Origin: Lachnospiraceae bacterium P6B14
GTDB taxonomy: Bacteria; Bacillota; Clostridia; Lachnospirales; Lachnospiraceae
Length of the DNA: 64,000 nt
Assembly (NCBI GenBank): GCA_000687695.1
Contig: JHWZ01000004.1
Coordinates: 1-64,000 of the forward strand
Direction of reading: 5' to 3'
Position numbers and translations under genes: made by a program
In this document: piece after piece, positions 1-8,413 of the stretch
Layout: every line of letters starts with the position of its first letter
Numbering within the stretch: position 1 is the stretch's first letter
The notes under the pieces: generated by a model
Told to the model about the DNA's origin: nothing
The model's input: the letters and a program-made list of their open reading frames with translations, nothing else
The model's database searches: none

Positions 1-25
1 TGATATGTACCCTCTTTACTGGACA
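1..25 (+). repeat. Left terminal inverted repeat of the IS
   Basis: It begins TGATATGTACCC and ends CTGGACA. Both blocks recur in inverted form at 1448-1472, with a few mismatches between them. Confidence 0.9.
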
Positions 26-47
26 AACCAGTAAGGAGGGTATTTTT

Positions 48-617
48 ATGCGCTATAGTTATGAATTCAAAAGAAAATGTGTGGAAATGTATTATCGTGG
101 TGAATATCCTGATACTCCCGATGGGATTCGGAGCAGGAGTTTTCATGATAAAATACGAGAATGGGTTAGAATTGAAGAATCTTGTGGTCCGGAAGCTTTA
201 CGAAATAAGTGTCAATACAAAGAATGGACACCAGAAGAACGATATGCCTTAGTTGCGCGGGTGTTAGCTGGCGAATCATGCCGCTCTGTTGCTGTTTCAG
301 CAGGAATTGCTTCAGGTCAACTTTATCAATGGGTTCACAAATACAAGATTTACGGTTATAATGGTCTTATACCAAAACAGAAAGGACGTAAATCGAGGAA
401 TCCAGATATGAAAAAAGTAGGAACGAGAAAGCCACCAAAACCTGATGAATCCGAATACGAAGAACTAATCCGTTTAAGGGCTGAAAATGAATATATGAAA
501 GCTGAAATCGAAGTGATAAAAAAAGAGATCGCCTTGAGAGAAGAAAAGGAAGCTGCGCGACTCAAGGCGAAAAAGCAGCGATCATCAAGGAACTCCGTTC
601 CAAAGGATTCAAACTGA
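48..617 (+). CDS. IS3-family transposase OrfA (HTH DNA-binding subunit)
   Basis: This 189-aa protein has two helix-turn-helix segments (roughly residues 5-50 and 65-110, the second containing SVAVSAGIASGQLYQWV). A charged leucine-zipper-like coiled coil follows (about 140-175), as in IS3/IS150 OrfA. AAGGAGG sits just upstream of the ATG. OrfA recognises the terminal repeats and supplies the N-terminal part of the OrfAB transposase made by -1 frameshifting near 570. The last codons run past the slip site and end at TGA 615-617. Confidence 0.93.
   Translation: MRYSYEFKRKCVEMYYRGEYPDTPDGIRSRSFHDKIREWVRIEESCGPEALRNKCQYKEWTPEERYALVARVLAGESCRSVAVSAGIASGQLYQWVHKYKIYGYNGLIPKQKGRKSRNPDMKKVGTRKPPKPDESEYEELIRLRAENEYMKAEIEVIKKEIALREEKEAARLKAKKQRSSRNSVPKDSN
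569..575 (+). other. Probable programmed -1 frameshift site (G AAA AAG)
   Basis: In the OrfA frame the codons read GCG AAA AAG CAG. A slip of -1 here enters a frame that stays open into OrfB and reads AAIIKELRSKGFKLK before the first OrfB Met, which is the normal start of IS3 OrfB domains. Position 569 is G rather than the canonical A, so efficiency may be lower. Confidence 0.7.
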
Positions 618-622
618 AGCAC

Positions 623-1435
623 TTGCTCAAGGCTGTGCCGATGTCCAAATCCACCTACTACTTCGAAATAAGCAAGGATGATGTGGTTGCCGAAAGGAAC
701 AAGGACTTAATGCGTAAGATTAGCGAAATTTTCGAAGACAATAAATGCAGGTATGGGGTTCGAAGAGTGTATCAGGAATTGCTGAACCGTGGTTATAAGG
801 TAAACCATAAACGAGTTCAACGCCTGATGCATGAAGCCGGTTTAATGGGGAAGCGGCCCAAGGAAAAGTATCATTCTTACAAAGGGGAGGTCGGCAAGGT
901 TGCTGATAACCTTGTCAACAGGGATTTCAGCACGACTGCACCATTGCAGAAATGGACGACGGATGTATCTCAGTTCAATTTTAGCTGGGGAAAATGCTAC
1001 ATTTCGCCGATACTTGATATGAACACTAATGAAATCATATCCTATGACTTGTCAATGAGTCCAAATCTGGAGCAAATCCATCGTATGCTTGAAAAAGCAT
1101 TCGAAAGATTCCCTGATTTAAACGGTCTTATATTCCATTCGGATCAGGGTTGGCAGTATCAACACGCCTACTATAGAACAGAACTCAAAAAACACGGTAT
1201 AACACAGTCCATGTCACGAAAAGGAAACTGCTATGACAACTGCATTATGGAGACATTCTTTGGAAGATTAAAAAATGAGATGTACTACGGATATGAGAAA
1301 GAATACACTTCTTTCGAAGGATTCTCAAAAGCTGTTGAAGAATACATCGATTACTACAACAACAAACGAATTCAGGCAAAAACCAAATGGATGCCTCCCC
1401 AAAAATACAGGGAAGCATCCATGTGTTCAGCCTAG
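623..1435 (+). CDS. IS3-family transposase OrfB (DDE catalytic subunit)
   Basis: The open frame encodes 270 aa from the first Met, but real translation probably enters from OrfA by -1 frameshifting near 572. It has an HTH_21 region (KCRYGVRRVYQELLNRGYKV) and an rve integrase core. The DDE triad is visible: Asp in KWTTDVSQF, Asp in HSDQGWQY, Glu in NCIMETFFGRLK. The C-terminal YIDYYNNKRIQ motif is typical of IS3. No frameshift or stop interrupts it. Confidence 0.94.
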   Translation: MLKAVPMSKSTYYFEISKDDVVAERNKDLMRKISEIFEDNKCRYGVRRVYQELLNRGYKVNHKRVQRLMHEAGLMGKRPKEKYHSYKGEVGKVADNLVNRDFSTTAPLQKWTTDVSQFNFSWGKCYISPILDMNTNEIISYDLSMSPNLEQIHRMLEKAFERFPDLNGLIFHSDQGWQYQHAYYRTELKKHGITQSMSRKGNCYDNCIMETFFGRLKNEMYYGYEKEYTSFEGFSKAVEEYIDYYNNKRIQAKTKWMPPQKYREASMCSA

Positions 1436-1447
1436 TTCATAAATATG

Positions 1448-1472
1448 TGTCCAGGATTCTGGGTACATATCA
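1448..1472 (-). repeat. Right terminal inverted repeat of the IS
   Basis: Read on the minus strand it begins TGATATGTACCC, the same 12 bases as the left end, and ends CTGGACA. Confidence 0.9.
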
Positions 1473-1828
1473 ATCACATGTGCCTGCTTATTCTTTTGTA
1501 TTATTTCAAAAATGTCCTCTCCATCGATGATATCCAAAAGATCTTTCATCCTCTGAAGGAGATGTTCTACGATGAGAAGTCCAAATCCATCGGGATTGAT
1601 GAGATTTACGCTCAGATTTTCACCATGGAGAAAAAGATGACGGATAAGCTTACTAAGGACGTGCTGAGGAGATTCCAGACGTCGCAGGAGATGTTCTGCG
1701 ATGTTAAGGATGATGACGAGAAGGATTATTTGTCAAGGTTCGCGTTTATTTGTCTTCTCTCTTTTGATGCGTATCTTAAAAAGCAAATGGTCGAAAGGCT
1801 CATCGATGACACGCTCGCCGATATGTGA
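1473..1828 (+). pseudogene. 3' part of a gene truncated by the IS
   Basis: After the IS right end the frame stays open for about 118 codons to TGA at 1826-1828. The product is soluble, helical and charged, with segments such as EKKMTDKLTKDVLRRFQTSQ and a C-terminal MVERLIDDTLADM. The only in-frame ATG (1445) lies inside the IS terminal region and has no ribosome site, so it is not a natural start. The 5' part would lie left of the window. I do not recognise the family. Confidence 0.6.
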
Positions 1829-1861
1829 AAAGTGATGTGTCGCGCGAGACGCGATCGGAGC

Positions 1862-1903
1862 TATTTTCACGACTCGCAGCTACGCTGACTCGCTGTGAAA
1901 ATA
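1862..1903. repeat. Hairpin in the pcrA upstream region
   Basis: TATTTTCAC (1862-1870) is matched by GTGAAAATA (1895-1903), with further GC-rich pairing inside. Bases 1896-1912 are also nearly complementary to 1975-1989, so alternative folds exist. Confidence 0.6.
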
Positions 1904-1955
1904 CTCCTGCCGCTCGCGCTTAATAATGTTACACACCAATAAGCGTTAACACATT

Positions 1956-2063
1956 ACAAACTAATCAGTGCCGACGGCAGGAGTTTTCATCCAAGGAACA
2001 CTTTAAAGATATAACAAACTAATCAGCGCCGACGGCGTGAGTTTTATTCCGAGGAGCACTTAA
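1956..2063. repeat. Two imperfect direct repeats, 58-bp period
   Basis: Both units begin ACAAACTAATCAG and continue GCCGACGGC, GAGTTTT and GGA(A/G)CACTTA. Unit 1 starts at 1956 and unit 2 at 2014. No reading frame covers them. Confidence 0.65.
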
Positions 2064-2105
2064 TATGTGCGATCGAGGAATAAAAGCTCACATAGCGTTC
2101 GGCGC
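2026..2105. repeat. Long imperfect palindrome upstream of pcrA
   Basis: GCGCCGA (2026-2032) pairs with TCGGCGC (2099-2105). The block 2037-2050 pairs with 2077-2091 with one bulge. GCAC (2056-2059) pairs with GTGC (2067-2070). There is no T-run, so this is not an ordinary terminator. A TATAAT (2119-2124) follows and may belong to the pcrA promoter, although I see no good -35. Confidence 0.6.
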
Positions 2106-2182
2106 GGTCGTATGATTGTATAATATTTTGTATGTTTTTTATATTTAGTAAGATTTAGATAATTATCGGAGGTTTTTGATAT

Positions 2183-4486
2183 ATGAGCAATTTGCTTGAT
2201 GGATTAAACAATATGCAGCGAGATGCGGTGCTTCATGACGAAGGGCCGCTATTGTTATTAGCGGGGGCGGGGTCCGGAAAGACCCGCGTGATTACGCACA
2301 GGATCGCTTATCTCATCGCTGAGCGAGGGGTAAATCCTTATCAGATTTTGGCGCTGACCTTTACGAATAAGGCTGCCGGGGAGATGCGTGAACGTGTTGA
2401 CAATCTGGTAGGTGAGTCTGCCGACAAGATATGGGTTTCAACGTTTCACTCGACCTGTGTGAGGATACTTCGCAGATATATTGACAGGCTGGGCTACGAC
2501 AGAGATTTCTCCATCTATGATGCTGATGATCAGAAGGCTCTGATGAAGGAGATTCTCAAAAGCTTTGAGCTTGATCCGAAGAAATTCAAGGAGCGTACAT
2601 TTTTGAATGTGATCTCTTCTGCCAAGGATGAGATGCAGTTTCCTGAGGACTTTGCTCGCGAGAACGAAACCGATTATAACATGAAGCGTTATATCGAAAT
2701 CTATATCGAGTACCAAAAACGTCTGAAATCAAACAATGCTCTTGACTTCGATGACCTTATCATGCTCACCGTGAAGCTTTTCCGAGAGGAAGCTGATGTA
2801 CTTGATTATTATCAGGAACGCTTCCGCTACATCATGGTTGATGAATACCAGGATACTAATACTGCTCAGTTTCAGCTTTTGGCGCTGCTTGCATCCAAAT
2901 ACAAAAATCTCTGTGTTGTCGGTGACGATGACCAGTCGATTTACAAGTTTCGCGGGGCAAACATCCACAATATCCTTAATTTTGAAAAGGTATTTCCGAA
3001 TACTACTACCATCCGACTTGAGCAGAACTACCGCTCAACTAAAAATATCCTCGCAGCTGCATCCGAGGTCATCAAAAACAACAACCAGAGAAAAGAAAAG
3101 ACTCTTTGGACAGAGGCCGGTGAGGGTAATCCCATTATCTACGCCAGACTTGATACGGATTATGAGGAAGCGCAGACCATCGCAGGAGATATTCGCAAAA
3201 AGGTCCGCGATGAAGGCGCCTCATACTCCGATTTTGCAGTTTTATACCGTACGAACGCGCAGTCACGTATATTCGAAGAGAAGCTCGTATATGAAGGAAT
3301 TCCGTACCGTATCATCGGTGCAGTAAACTTCTACTCAAGAAAAGAGATAAAGGATCTTATCTGCTATCTGAAGACTGTTAACAATGGCTCAGACGATATC
3401 GCAGTAAAGCGCATAATAAATGTACCAAAGCGCGGAGTCGGTGCTACATCGATTGATAAGATATCGCTTTTTGCCACACAGAATAATATCTCGTTCTATA
3501 GTGCACTATATCATGCCGGCGAGATCCCCGGTACAAGCAGAAGTCTAAATGGTATCAACGAGTTTTTAGAGCTTATTGACTCTCTTCGTGATGATGATCT
3601 TTCTTTGGAAAGTCTGATCCGCGAGATCATCGACAGAACAGGTTATCAGGAGGAACTCGAGGCAGAGGATACTCCCGAGGCTGAAGCGCGTATCGAAAAC
3701 ATCGAATCACTGATCGACAAGATAGTCAAATACGAAGAAGAATCTGACGAGCCAACTCTCTCCGGCCTTCTCGAGGAGATAGCTCTTGTTGCTGATATAG
3801 ACACGGTAGATATGGATGCTGATCAGGTAAAGCTGATGACTCTGCACGGTGCAAAGGGACTCGAATTTCCTTACGTATACATGGTTGGTATGGAGGACGG
3901 GGTTTTCCCGGGTGGAGGCGCCGTCTTTACGGATGACGAGGAAGAACTCGAGGAAGAACGTCGTCTCTGCTATGTAGGTATCACTCGTGCGAAAAAGCAA
4001 CTCACACTCACGGGTGCCAATCAGCGCATGAGAAACGGAAAAACCGAGTTCAACAGACCTTCCAGGTTCATCCATGAGATACCGAGATACCTTATCAAGC
4101 AGGTTTCAGGTGCCATGCCGAAAAAACAGACGTTTTCAGCCAATGAGGGCGGCTGGTATACACCATCCGGTTCTTCTTCCGGATCAGGCTACTCCTCTTC
4201 CGCCGCAAGGAAGTCCACACCAAAGAACAAAAACAACATTTTCTCAAACAACCCATATATCAGCAAAGGTATGGGAGGCTCACTTTCAAGCTCGCCTTCA
4301 GGCACTTCATCAGACTCAGGTACTCCTGATTATGCTGTCGGTGACACGGTTTCTCATATAAAATTCGGCGAGGGAACAGTCACTGAAATGGTCGATAAAG
4401 GCGGAAATTACGAGGTTACTGTTGATTTTGAGGATTTCGGCCCCAGAAAACTCCTCTCATCTTTTGCAAAGCTTGAGAAAATATAG
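2183..4486 (+). CDS. pcrA: ATP-dependent DNA helicase PcrA/UvrD
   Basis: This superfamily 1A 3'-5' helicase acts in repair, removal of RecA filaments and rolling-circle replication. At 767 aa it has near-normal family length. Visible motifs are Walker A AGAGSGKT (27-34), motif Ia LTFTNKAAGEM, Walker B/motif II MVDEYQDTN, motif III VVGDDDQSIYKFRGA, motif IV LEQNYRS, motif V LMTLHGAKGLEFP and motif VI VGITRAKKQL. A Gly/Ser-rich linker (about 660-715) leads to the C-terminal PcrA domain (GDTVSHIKFGEGTV), which contacts RNA polymerase in Bacillus PcrA. GGAGG stands 10 bases before the ATG. Confidence 0.97.
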   Translation: MSNLLDGLNNMQRDAVLHDEGPLLLLAGAGSGKTRVITHRIAYLIAERGVNPYQILALTFTNKAAGEMRERVDNLVGESADKIWVSTFHSTCVRILRRYIDRLGYDRDFSIYDADDQKALMKEILKSFELDPKKFKERTFLNVISSAKDEMQFPEDFARENETDYNMKRYIEIYIEYQKRLKSNNALDFDDLIMLTVKLFREEADVLDYYQERFRYIMVDEYQDTNTAQFQLLALLASKYKNLCVVGDDDQSIYKFRGANIHNILNFEKVFPNTTTIRLEQNYRSTKNILAAASEVIKNNNQRKEKTLWTEAGEGNPIIYARLDTDYEEAQTIAGDIRKKVRDEGASYSDFAVLYRTNAQSRIFEEKLVYEGIPYRIIGAVNFYSRKEIKDLICYLKTVNNGSDDIAVKRIINVPKRGVGATSIDKISLFATQNNISFYSALYHAGEIPGTSRSLNGINEFLELIDSLRDDDLSLESLIREIIDRTGYQEELEAEDTPEAEARIENIESLIDKIVKYEEESDEPTLSGLLEEIALVADIDTVDMDADQVKLMTLHGAKGLEFPYVYMVGMEDGVFPGGGAVFTDDEEELEEERRLCYVGITRAKKQLTLTGANQRMRNGKTEFNRPSRFIHEIPRYLIKQVSGAMPKKQTFSANEGGWYTPSGSSSGSGYSSSAARKSTPKNKNNIFSNNPYISKGMGGSLSSSPSGTSSDSGTPDYAVGDTVSHIKFGEGTVTEMVDKGGNYEVTVDFEDFGPRKLLSSFAKLEKI

Positions 4487-4576
4487 CTTGAAATCCTGTT
4501 TCAAATGTGTTAAGATAGTTTACAGTATAGAACGTGAATGCGGATCCGGCTTGCGGATTCCGGAATGGAGGACACT

Positions 4577-4867
4577 ATGAGAGAGAAGTATGAAGACATT
4601 ATTTCTGCAGTAAAGGCTAATGAGCTTGTTAAGAAAATCCGTAAGCAGGAGGAAGTTAAAAAGGGACATCCGGTTATCGTTATTCTTGCGATCGTCGGAG
4701 CTGTTGCTGCTGTTGCAGCTATCTGCTATGCAGTATACCGTTATATGAATCCGAAATATGCTGATTTCGATGCAGATTTCGATTATGATGATTTCGAGGA
4801 TGAGTTCGATGATTTTGACAACGATGATGACAAGAAGGATGATTCATTCAGTTCATCAGGAAAGTAA
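4577..4867 (+). CDS. Small single-pass membrane protein with acidic tail
   Basis: The start at 4577 is chosen because GGAGG precedes it at good spacing; an upstream in-frame ATG (4538) lacks one. The 96-aa product has a basic amphipathic N-terminus, one membrane helix (about 32-52, VIVILAIVGAVAAVAAICYA) and a tail of Asp/Glu/Phe/Tyr ending Ser-rich. Similar small proteins with acidic tails are common and uncharacterised in Clostridia. It lies downstream of pcrA on the same strand and ends at a strong terminator. Function unknown. Confidence 0.8.
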   Translation: MREKYEDIISAVKANELVKKIRKQEEVKKGHPVIVILAIVGAVAAVAAICYAVYRYMNPKYADFDADFDYDDFEDEFDDFDNDDDKKDDSFSSSGK

Positions 4868-4886
4868 TTATTTAGAGAATATAATC

Positions 4887-4915
4887 AAAGAGTCGGTTTT
4901 TGGCCGACTCTTTTT
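4887..4915. terminator. Bidirectional rho-independent terminator
   Basis: AAAGAGTCGG and CCGACTCTTT form a 10-bp stem around a 7-base loop, with T and A tracts on either side. It serves the convergent small membrane gene and degV. Confidence 0.9.
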
Positions 4916-4940
4916 GTATACTCTTCTATCATTCAAATGA

Positions 4941-5816
4941 TCAATCCAGTTCAGGAATCCTTTTCGATACGGCAAGTGCGAGCGCTCCCGGTCCGATATG
5001 ACATGAAACGCTGAGTGACAGAGGATCGATCTGCAGTTCATGATCAGGAAACTCTTCGTTTACCTCGGCTTTAAACTGCTCTACGTCCTCGGGTGAAGCA
5101 GTGTATGCGATGGCAAGATAACAATTCTTCCCATCCGCATCGCCGAATCTGGCCTCCATATCCTTTTTAACAGCCTTGATCATGGCAATCTTTCCTGATT
5201 TGACTGTTTTAGCCTTGGTATAAGCATCCAACTTCTCACCCTGTATCTGCAGGACAGGTCTGATCTTCAATAGAGTTCCTATCGCGGCGGCTGCCGGAGT
5301 GATACGACCGCCCTTCTTCAGATAATACAGTGTGTCAAGCATGATGTAGATACTCGACTCCATCTTGTCACGAAGAAGGATCTCTTTTATCTTTGCCGCA
5401 TCGAATCCCTTTTTGGCGAGAGCCAACGCATCCATAGCACTTTGTCGCTGAGTAACACTGATCCTCTGATTGTCAACAACGAAAACCTTTCCCTGATACT
5501 TGTCATCATCAGCCAGCATCGTGGCCGTATGACATGAGCTTGAAAGCCCGCTGGACATTGGGATATAAACAACCTCATCATGTGTCTCAAGTGCCTCATC
5601 CCAATACTCAAAAAGACTCTCAGGCGTAGGCTGTGAAGTCTTCACATCCACGTCCTGCGCAAGATATGTATAAAACTCCTCCTGACTCATCGTGATATCT
5701 TCGTAATATACCTCTTCATTGATATAAAAAGGCATCGGTACCACCGTAATCCCCAGATCCTTTGCCTGAGATTGCGTGATACCGCTGTTACTGTCAGTTA
5801 TTATAGCAACGCTCAT
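4941..5816 (-). CDS. degV: DegV family fatty-acid-binding protein
   Basis: DegV proteins bind a fatty acid and can present it to a fatty acid kinase (FakB-like role); the ligand here is unknown. The 291-aa length is typical. Motifs seen are the N-terminal IITDSNSGI, TSQPTPESL, the IPMSSGLSSSCHTA ligand loop, VDNQRISVTQR, LKKGGRIT and the C-terminal SCHIGPGALALAV. GGGGAG precedes the ATG and a consensus promoter lies at 5850-5878. It converges on the small membrane gene. Confidence 0.93.
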   Translation of the reverse strand: MSVAIITDSNSGITQSQAKDLGITVVPMPFYINEEVYYEDITMSQEEFYTYLAQDVDVKTSQPTPESLFEYWDEALETHDEVVYIPMSSGLSSSCHTATMLADDDKYQGKVFVVDNQRISVTQRQSAMDALALAKKGFDAAKIKEILLRDKMESSIYIMLDTLYYLKKGGRITPAAAAIGTLLKIRPVLQIQGEKLDAYTKAKTVKSGKIAMIKAVKKDMEARFGDADGKNCYLAIAYTASPEDVEQFKAEVNEEFPDHELQIDPLSLSVSCHIGPGALALAVSKRIPELD

Positions 5817-5849
5817 GGAATTACTCCCCTTTCCTTATTCACAAATGCC

Positions 5850-5878
5850 ACTTTACCACATCGCCGACTGTCTGTCAA
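5850..5878 (-). promoter_or_regulatory. Predicted sigma-A promoter of degV
   Basis: On the minus strand TTGACA (5878-5873), a 17-bp spacer and TAAAGT (5855-5850) lie about 35 bases before the degV ATG. Confidence 0.75.
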
Positions 5879-5915
5879 ACTACGTAAAGTGGTTTTAATA
5901 ACTATCTATTCTTTT

Positions 5916-5944
5916 TTGACTAATAACAAAATATGTGATATAAT
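5916..5944 (+). promoter_or_regulatory. Predicted promoter of the sirtuin gene (extended -10)
   Basis: TTGACT (5916-5921), 17 bp, then TATAAT (5939-5944) preceded by TGA. The leader contains an 8-bp hairpin (AAGCAGAA 5962-5969 with TTCTGCTT 5979-5986) ahead of the GGGAGG ribosome site. Confidence 0.8.
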
Positions 5945-6014
5945 TTTAAAGTAAAGATGCCAAGCAGAAGATTATTTTTTCTGCTTAAAACTATCATATG
6001 GGAGGGTCTTAAAA

Positions 6015-6740
6015 ATGGAGAATAAACAGCTTACCGAATGGATCGAAGAAAGCAATTACATCGTATTTTTTGGAGGAGCCGGAGTCTCTACCGAAAGCGG
6101 TATACCTGATTTCAGAAGCGTGGACGGACTCTACAATCAGCAGTACAAATACCCTCCTGAGACCATGCTCTCACATTCATTTTTTATGAGTGAACCCGAG
6201 GAGTTTTTCAGGTTCTACAGGAACAAAGTACTCGCTCCCGATGCATTACCAAACAATGCCCATAAAGCATTGGCATCACTGGAGAAAAGAGGAAAACTTA
6301 AAGCTGTTATCACTCAGAATATAGACGGACTTCATCAGAAAGCCGGATCCGAGGAGGTGCTTGAGCTGCACGGATCGGTACTCAGGAACTATTGCATGAG
6401 CTGTGGGAAATCCTACTCAGGTGAAGAAGTCATGGCAAAGGTCGATGCAGAAGGCATTCCTTACTGCGATGACTGTCACAAAATAATAAAGCCCGACGTC
6501 GTACTCTACGAAGAAGGGCTCGATCAAAGCATACTCTCACGCTCTGTTGAGCATATCAGAAATGCCGACATGCTGATCATCGGAGGCACATCACTTGTTG
6601 TGTATCCTGCGGCGGGACTTATTGATTATTATCATGGAAAGAAACTCGTACTTATAAACAGAGACGCAACGTCCAGAGACTCAGCTGCAGATCTGGTTAT
6701 TCATGAATCGATCGGTGAAGTGCTGGAGGCATATGTGTGA
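6015..6740 (+). CDS. cobB: SIR2-family NAD-dependent protein deacylase
   Basis: Sirtuins remove acyl groups from lysines using NAD. The 241-aa protein carries GAGVSTESGIPDFR (21-34) for NAD, QNID (101-104), the catalytic His119 in ELHG, and a zinc ribbon with Cys127, Cys130, Cys151 and Cys154. The C-terminal Rossmann part has IIGGTSLVVYPAA. The residues after the NAD loop lack the Tyr/Arg pair marking CobB-type desuccinylases as far as I can judge, so deacetylase is the safer reading. GGGAGG precedes the ATG. It is monocistronic, ending at a hairpin terminator. Confidence 0.95.
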   Translation: MENKQLTEWIEESNYIVFFGGAGVSTESGIPDFRSVDGLYNQQYKYPPETMLSHSFFMSEPEEFFRFYRNKVLAPDALPNNAHKALASLEKRGKLKAVITQNIDGLHQKAGSEEVLELHGSVLRNYCMSCGKSYSGEEVMAKVDAEGIPYCDDCHKIIKPDVVLYEEGLDQSILSRSVEHIRNADMLIIGGTSLVVYPAAGLIDYYHGKKLVLINRDATSRDSAADLVIHESIGEVLEAYV

Positions 6741-6761
6741 TAGCGGACTGAGACTGCATGA

Positions 6762-6802
6762 AAAATAGGACATCGAATGCTTGCATTCGGATGTCCTATT
6801 TT
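6762..6802 (+). terminator. Rho-independent terminator after the sirtuin gene
   Basis: A 19-20 base stem with one bulge runs from AAAATAGGACATC at 6762 to GATGTCCTATTTT ending at 6802. It is flanked by A and T tracts, so it may also work on the minus strand. Confidence 0.9.
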
Positions 6803-6814
6803 ATTTGCAGGTGA

Positions 6815-6867
6815 AGGCGCACGTACAACGAGGATTCCGCAGGAATCCGAGTCTGGCACGTGCGCCT
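6815..6867. repeat. Compound hairpin between sirtuin and L,D-transpeptidase genes
   Basis: AGGCGCACGT (6815-6824) pairs with ACGTGCGCCT (6858-6867). Inside, GGATTCC pairs with GGAATCC. An outer arm AGCGGACTGAG (6742-6752) matches CTCAGTCCG-CCGCT (6866-6879) and so encloses the terminator as well. Confidence 0.7.
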
Positions 6868-6877
6868 CAGTCCGCCG

Positions 6878-8236
6878 CTAATAGACTATCACCGGCATGC
6901 CGACCCACACAAGGTCGTACATCTCCGCCGCCTTTGATGGTGGCAGATTGACGCATCCATGTGAGCCACCGCCCCGGTATATCGTTCCACCGAAGGCGCC
7001 TCTCCACGGAGCATCATGCAAGCCCTCTCCTCCATTGAACGGCATAAAGTAATCAACGTGCGTATGATAACCCTGCACCTCCATGGTGCCCAGCCATCTG
7101 TCACGCTGCTTTGCGTAAACATAATGGCAACCTGGGTGAGTCATACGCTCTTTATTCGGAATACCGGTCACACAATCGGTCTCCATCTTCAGCTTGCCCT
7201 TGACATATACCCAGACATGCTGCCTTGAGATAGAAACCTCTACATAAGACTTTCCGATATCATTATCCTTACCGAAATCAGCACCCTTGTTAAAATACTT
7301 TGGCGTGATCGACTTGGATTTCTTTTTCTTCAACGCATTATTCAGCATTTCCAGAGTATGAGGCTCATCCATCCACCAGCCAAGTGTACCGCTCGGGACC
7401 TCTTTTTTACCATCCATGGTGGTTTTAAACTTCCTGGAAAGGCCGAAAGTATTGTATTTCTTTGCAAGCTTTCTTATATAACCCTTTGTCCAGCTCATAT
7501 CAAGCTTCAGCTTGTCCTTTTTCATCTTGAGCTTTGAACAGATTTTTTCAGGGGTGATAACCTCTTTTTTCTTTCCGAACTTGAAGGTTATGGAAAGAGA
7601 CTTGTATTCCTGAACTCTGTCCTTAGTTTCTTTCATATTCGGATCAGAAGCCTTCACATTCGGATGGAAATAGTAATCCTCCGCATTGTAACTTAGTTCC
7701 AATCCATTATTAATATCATCAACAACCTTTTTAATAAAGGTGTCATAGTCAATATCATCTCCCTGAACTTCATCGATCAGGTTCCAATCCTTATCAAAAT
7801 AAGCATCAGTTGTCTTATACTTTGTCTTTGGAAGTGTAGTCTTAATATCCTCCAAAAGCTTTTTCTCATCGATAGAAACGCTGGTAGGGCTGAGTGGCAT
7901 ATCTACTTCATTGTGGAAAAGATAATCGAAAAATGAGATGTCGCTCTTCGCACTCTCAACCTGCTCCCTGTCATACATCCTTGTGATGGCATCAGAGATA
8001 GGCACAACAAGCTCGTTACCGTCCTTTGTAACGACCATCTGTAGTCCGTCTCCGGCATTCATCGAAACGAGGGCATCTGATACATTCTTATCAGATACCT
8101 CGGTGCCGCCTATGATGGTTCTTTGCTCAGGGAATTTGCCCATAAAAAAATTGTTGGCAACAATAAAAATAGCGACGAACCCCGCAACGAGCGAAATGGC
8201 CGCCAAGATAATCGCTATCTTCAAACCCTTACTCAT
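6878..8236 (-). CDS. Membrane-anchored L,D-transpeptidase (YkuD domain)
   Basis: This cell-wall enzyme makes 3-3 peptidoglycan cross-links or attaches proteins. The start at 8236 (MSKGLK) follows AGGAG; longer readings run into the tRNA gene and are spurious. The 452-aa product has one N-terminal membrane helix (about 6-30), an extracellular peptidoglycan-binding-like region (about 40-310) and a C-terminal YkuD domain (about 330-452). Histidines in QGYHTHVDYFMPF and HDAPWRG and the nucleophile Cys428 in GGSHGCVNLPPS are intact. It lies downstream of tRNA-Ser and holA on the same strand. Confidence 0.94.
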   Translation of the reverse strand: MSKGLKIAIILAAISLVAGFVAIFIVANNFFMGKFPEQRTIIGGTEVSDKNVSDALVSMNAGDGLQMVVTKDGNELVVPISDAITRMYDREQVESAKSDISFFDYLFHNEVDMPLSPTSVSIDEKKLLEDIKTTLPKTKYKTTDAYFDKDWNLIDEVQGDDIDYDTFIKKVVDDINNGLELSYNAEDYYFHPNVKASDPNMKETKDRVQEYKSLSITFKFGKKKEVITPEKICSKLKMKKDKLKLDMSWTKGYIRKLAKKYNTFGLSRKFKTTMDGKKEVPSGTLGWWMDEPHTLEMLNNALKKKKSKSITPKYFNKGADFGKDNDIGKSYVEVSISRQHVWVYVKGKLKMETDCVTGIPNKERMTHPGCHYVYAKQRDRWLGTMEVQGYHTHVDYFMPFNGGEGLHDAPWRGAFGGTIYRGGGSHGCVNLPPSKAAEMYDLVWVGMPVIVY

Positions 8237-8275
8237 CTTGCCAACAACTCCTTTATTATTAAGAAAAACAAGAAA

Positions 8276-8361
8276 CGGAGACGGTGGGATTCGAACCCAC
8301 GTGCCCGTGAAGGCAACTCGATTTCGAGTCGAGCTCGTTATGACCACTTCGATACGTCTCC
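8276..8361 (-). tRNA. tRNA-Ser (anticodon CGA)
   Basis: On the minus strand the 7-bp acceptor GGAGACG/CGTCTCC, the T arm GTGGG-TTCGAAT-CCCAC and a long class II variable arm are visible. The anticodon stem CTCGA/TCGAG encloses loop CTCGAAA, giving anticodon CGA (reads UCG). The discriminator is G and CCA is not encoded. The long variable arm fits serine. Confidence 0.96.
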
Positions 8362-8413
8362 AAAAAGCTCAGTCAGAATCAACGATGAGCCCTTATATTT
8401 AACCATAAAATGG

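Larger units (their letters stand above)
1..1472 (+). mobile_element. Complete IS3-family insertion sequence
   Basis: The element is bounded by 25-bp imperfect terminal inverted repeats (1-25 and 1448-1472) that start TG and end CA, as usual for IS3. It holds a helix-turn-helix OrfA and, in the -1 frame, a DDE OrfB with an A/G-rich slippery site between them. Both frames are intact, so it looks potentially active. The target duplication cannot be checked because the window begins on the first base of the left end. The right end interrupts a host gene whose 3' part continues after 1472. The IS150-like subgroup is likely but not proven. Confidence 0.93.

Noticed and set aside
1445-1828. Host gene starting at ATG 1445
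   Set aside because: The ATG is inside the IS right end and lacks a ribosome site; the frame is a truncated 3' part.
6878-8347. Longer L,D-transpeptidase reading starting at 8347
   Set aside because: The added 37 residues are translated from the tRNA-Ser gene; ATG 8236 has AGGAG and a proper membrane anchor follows.
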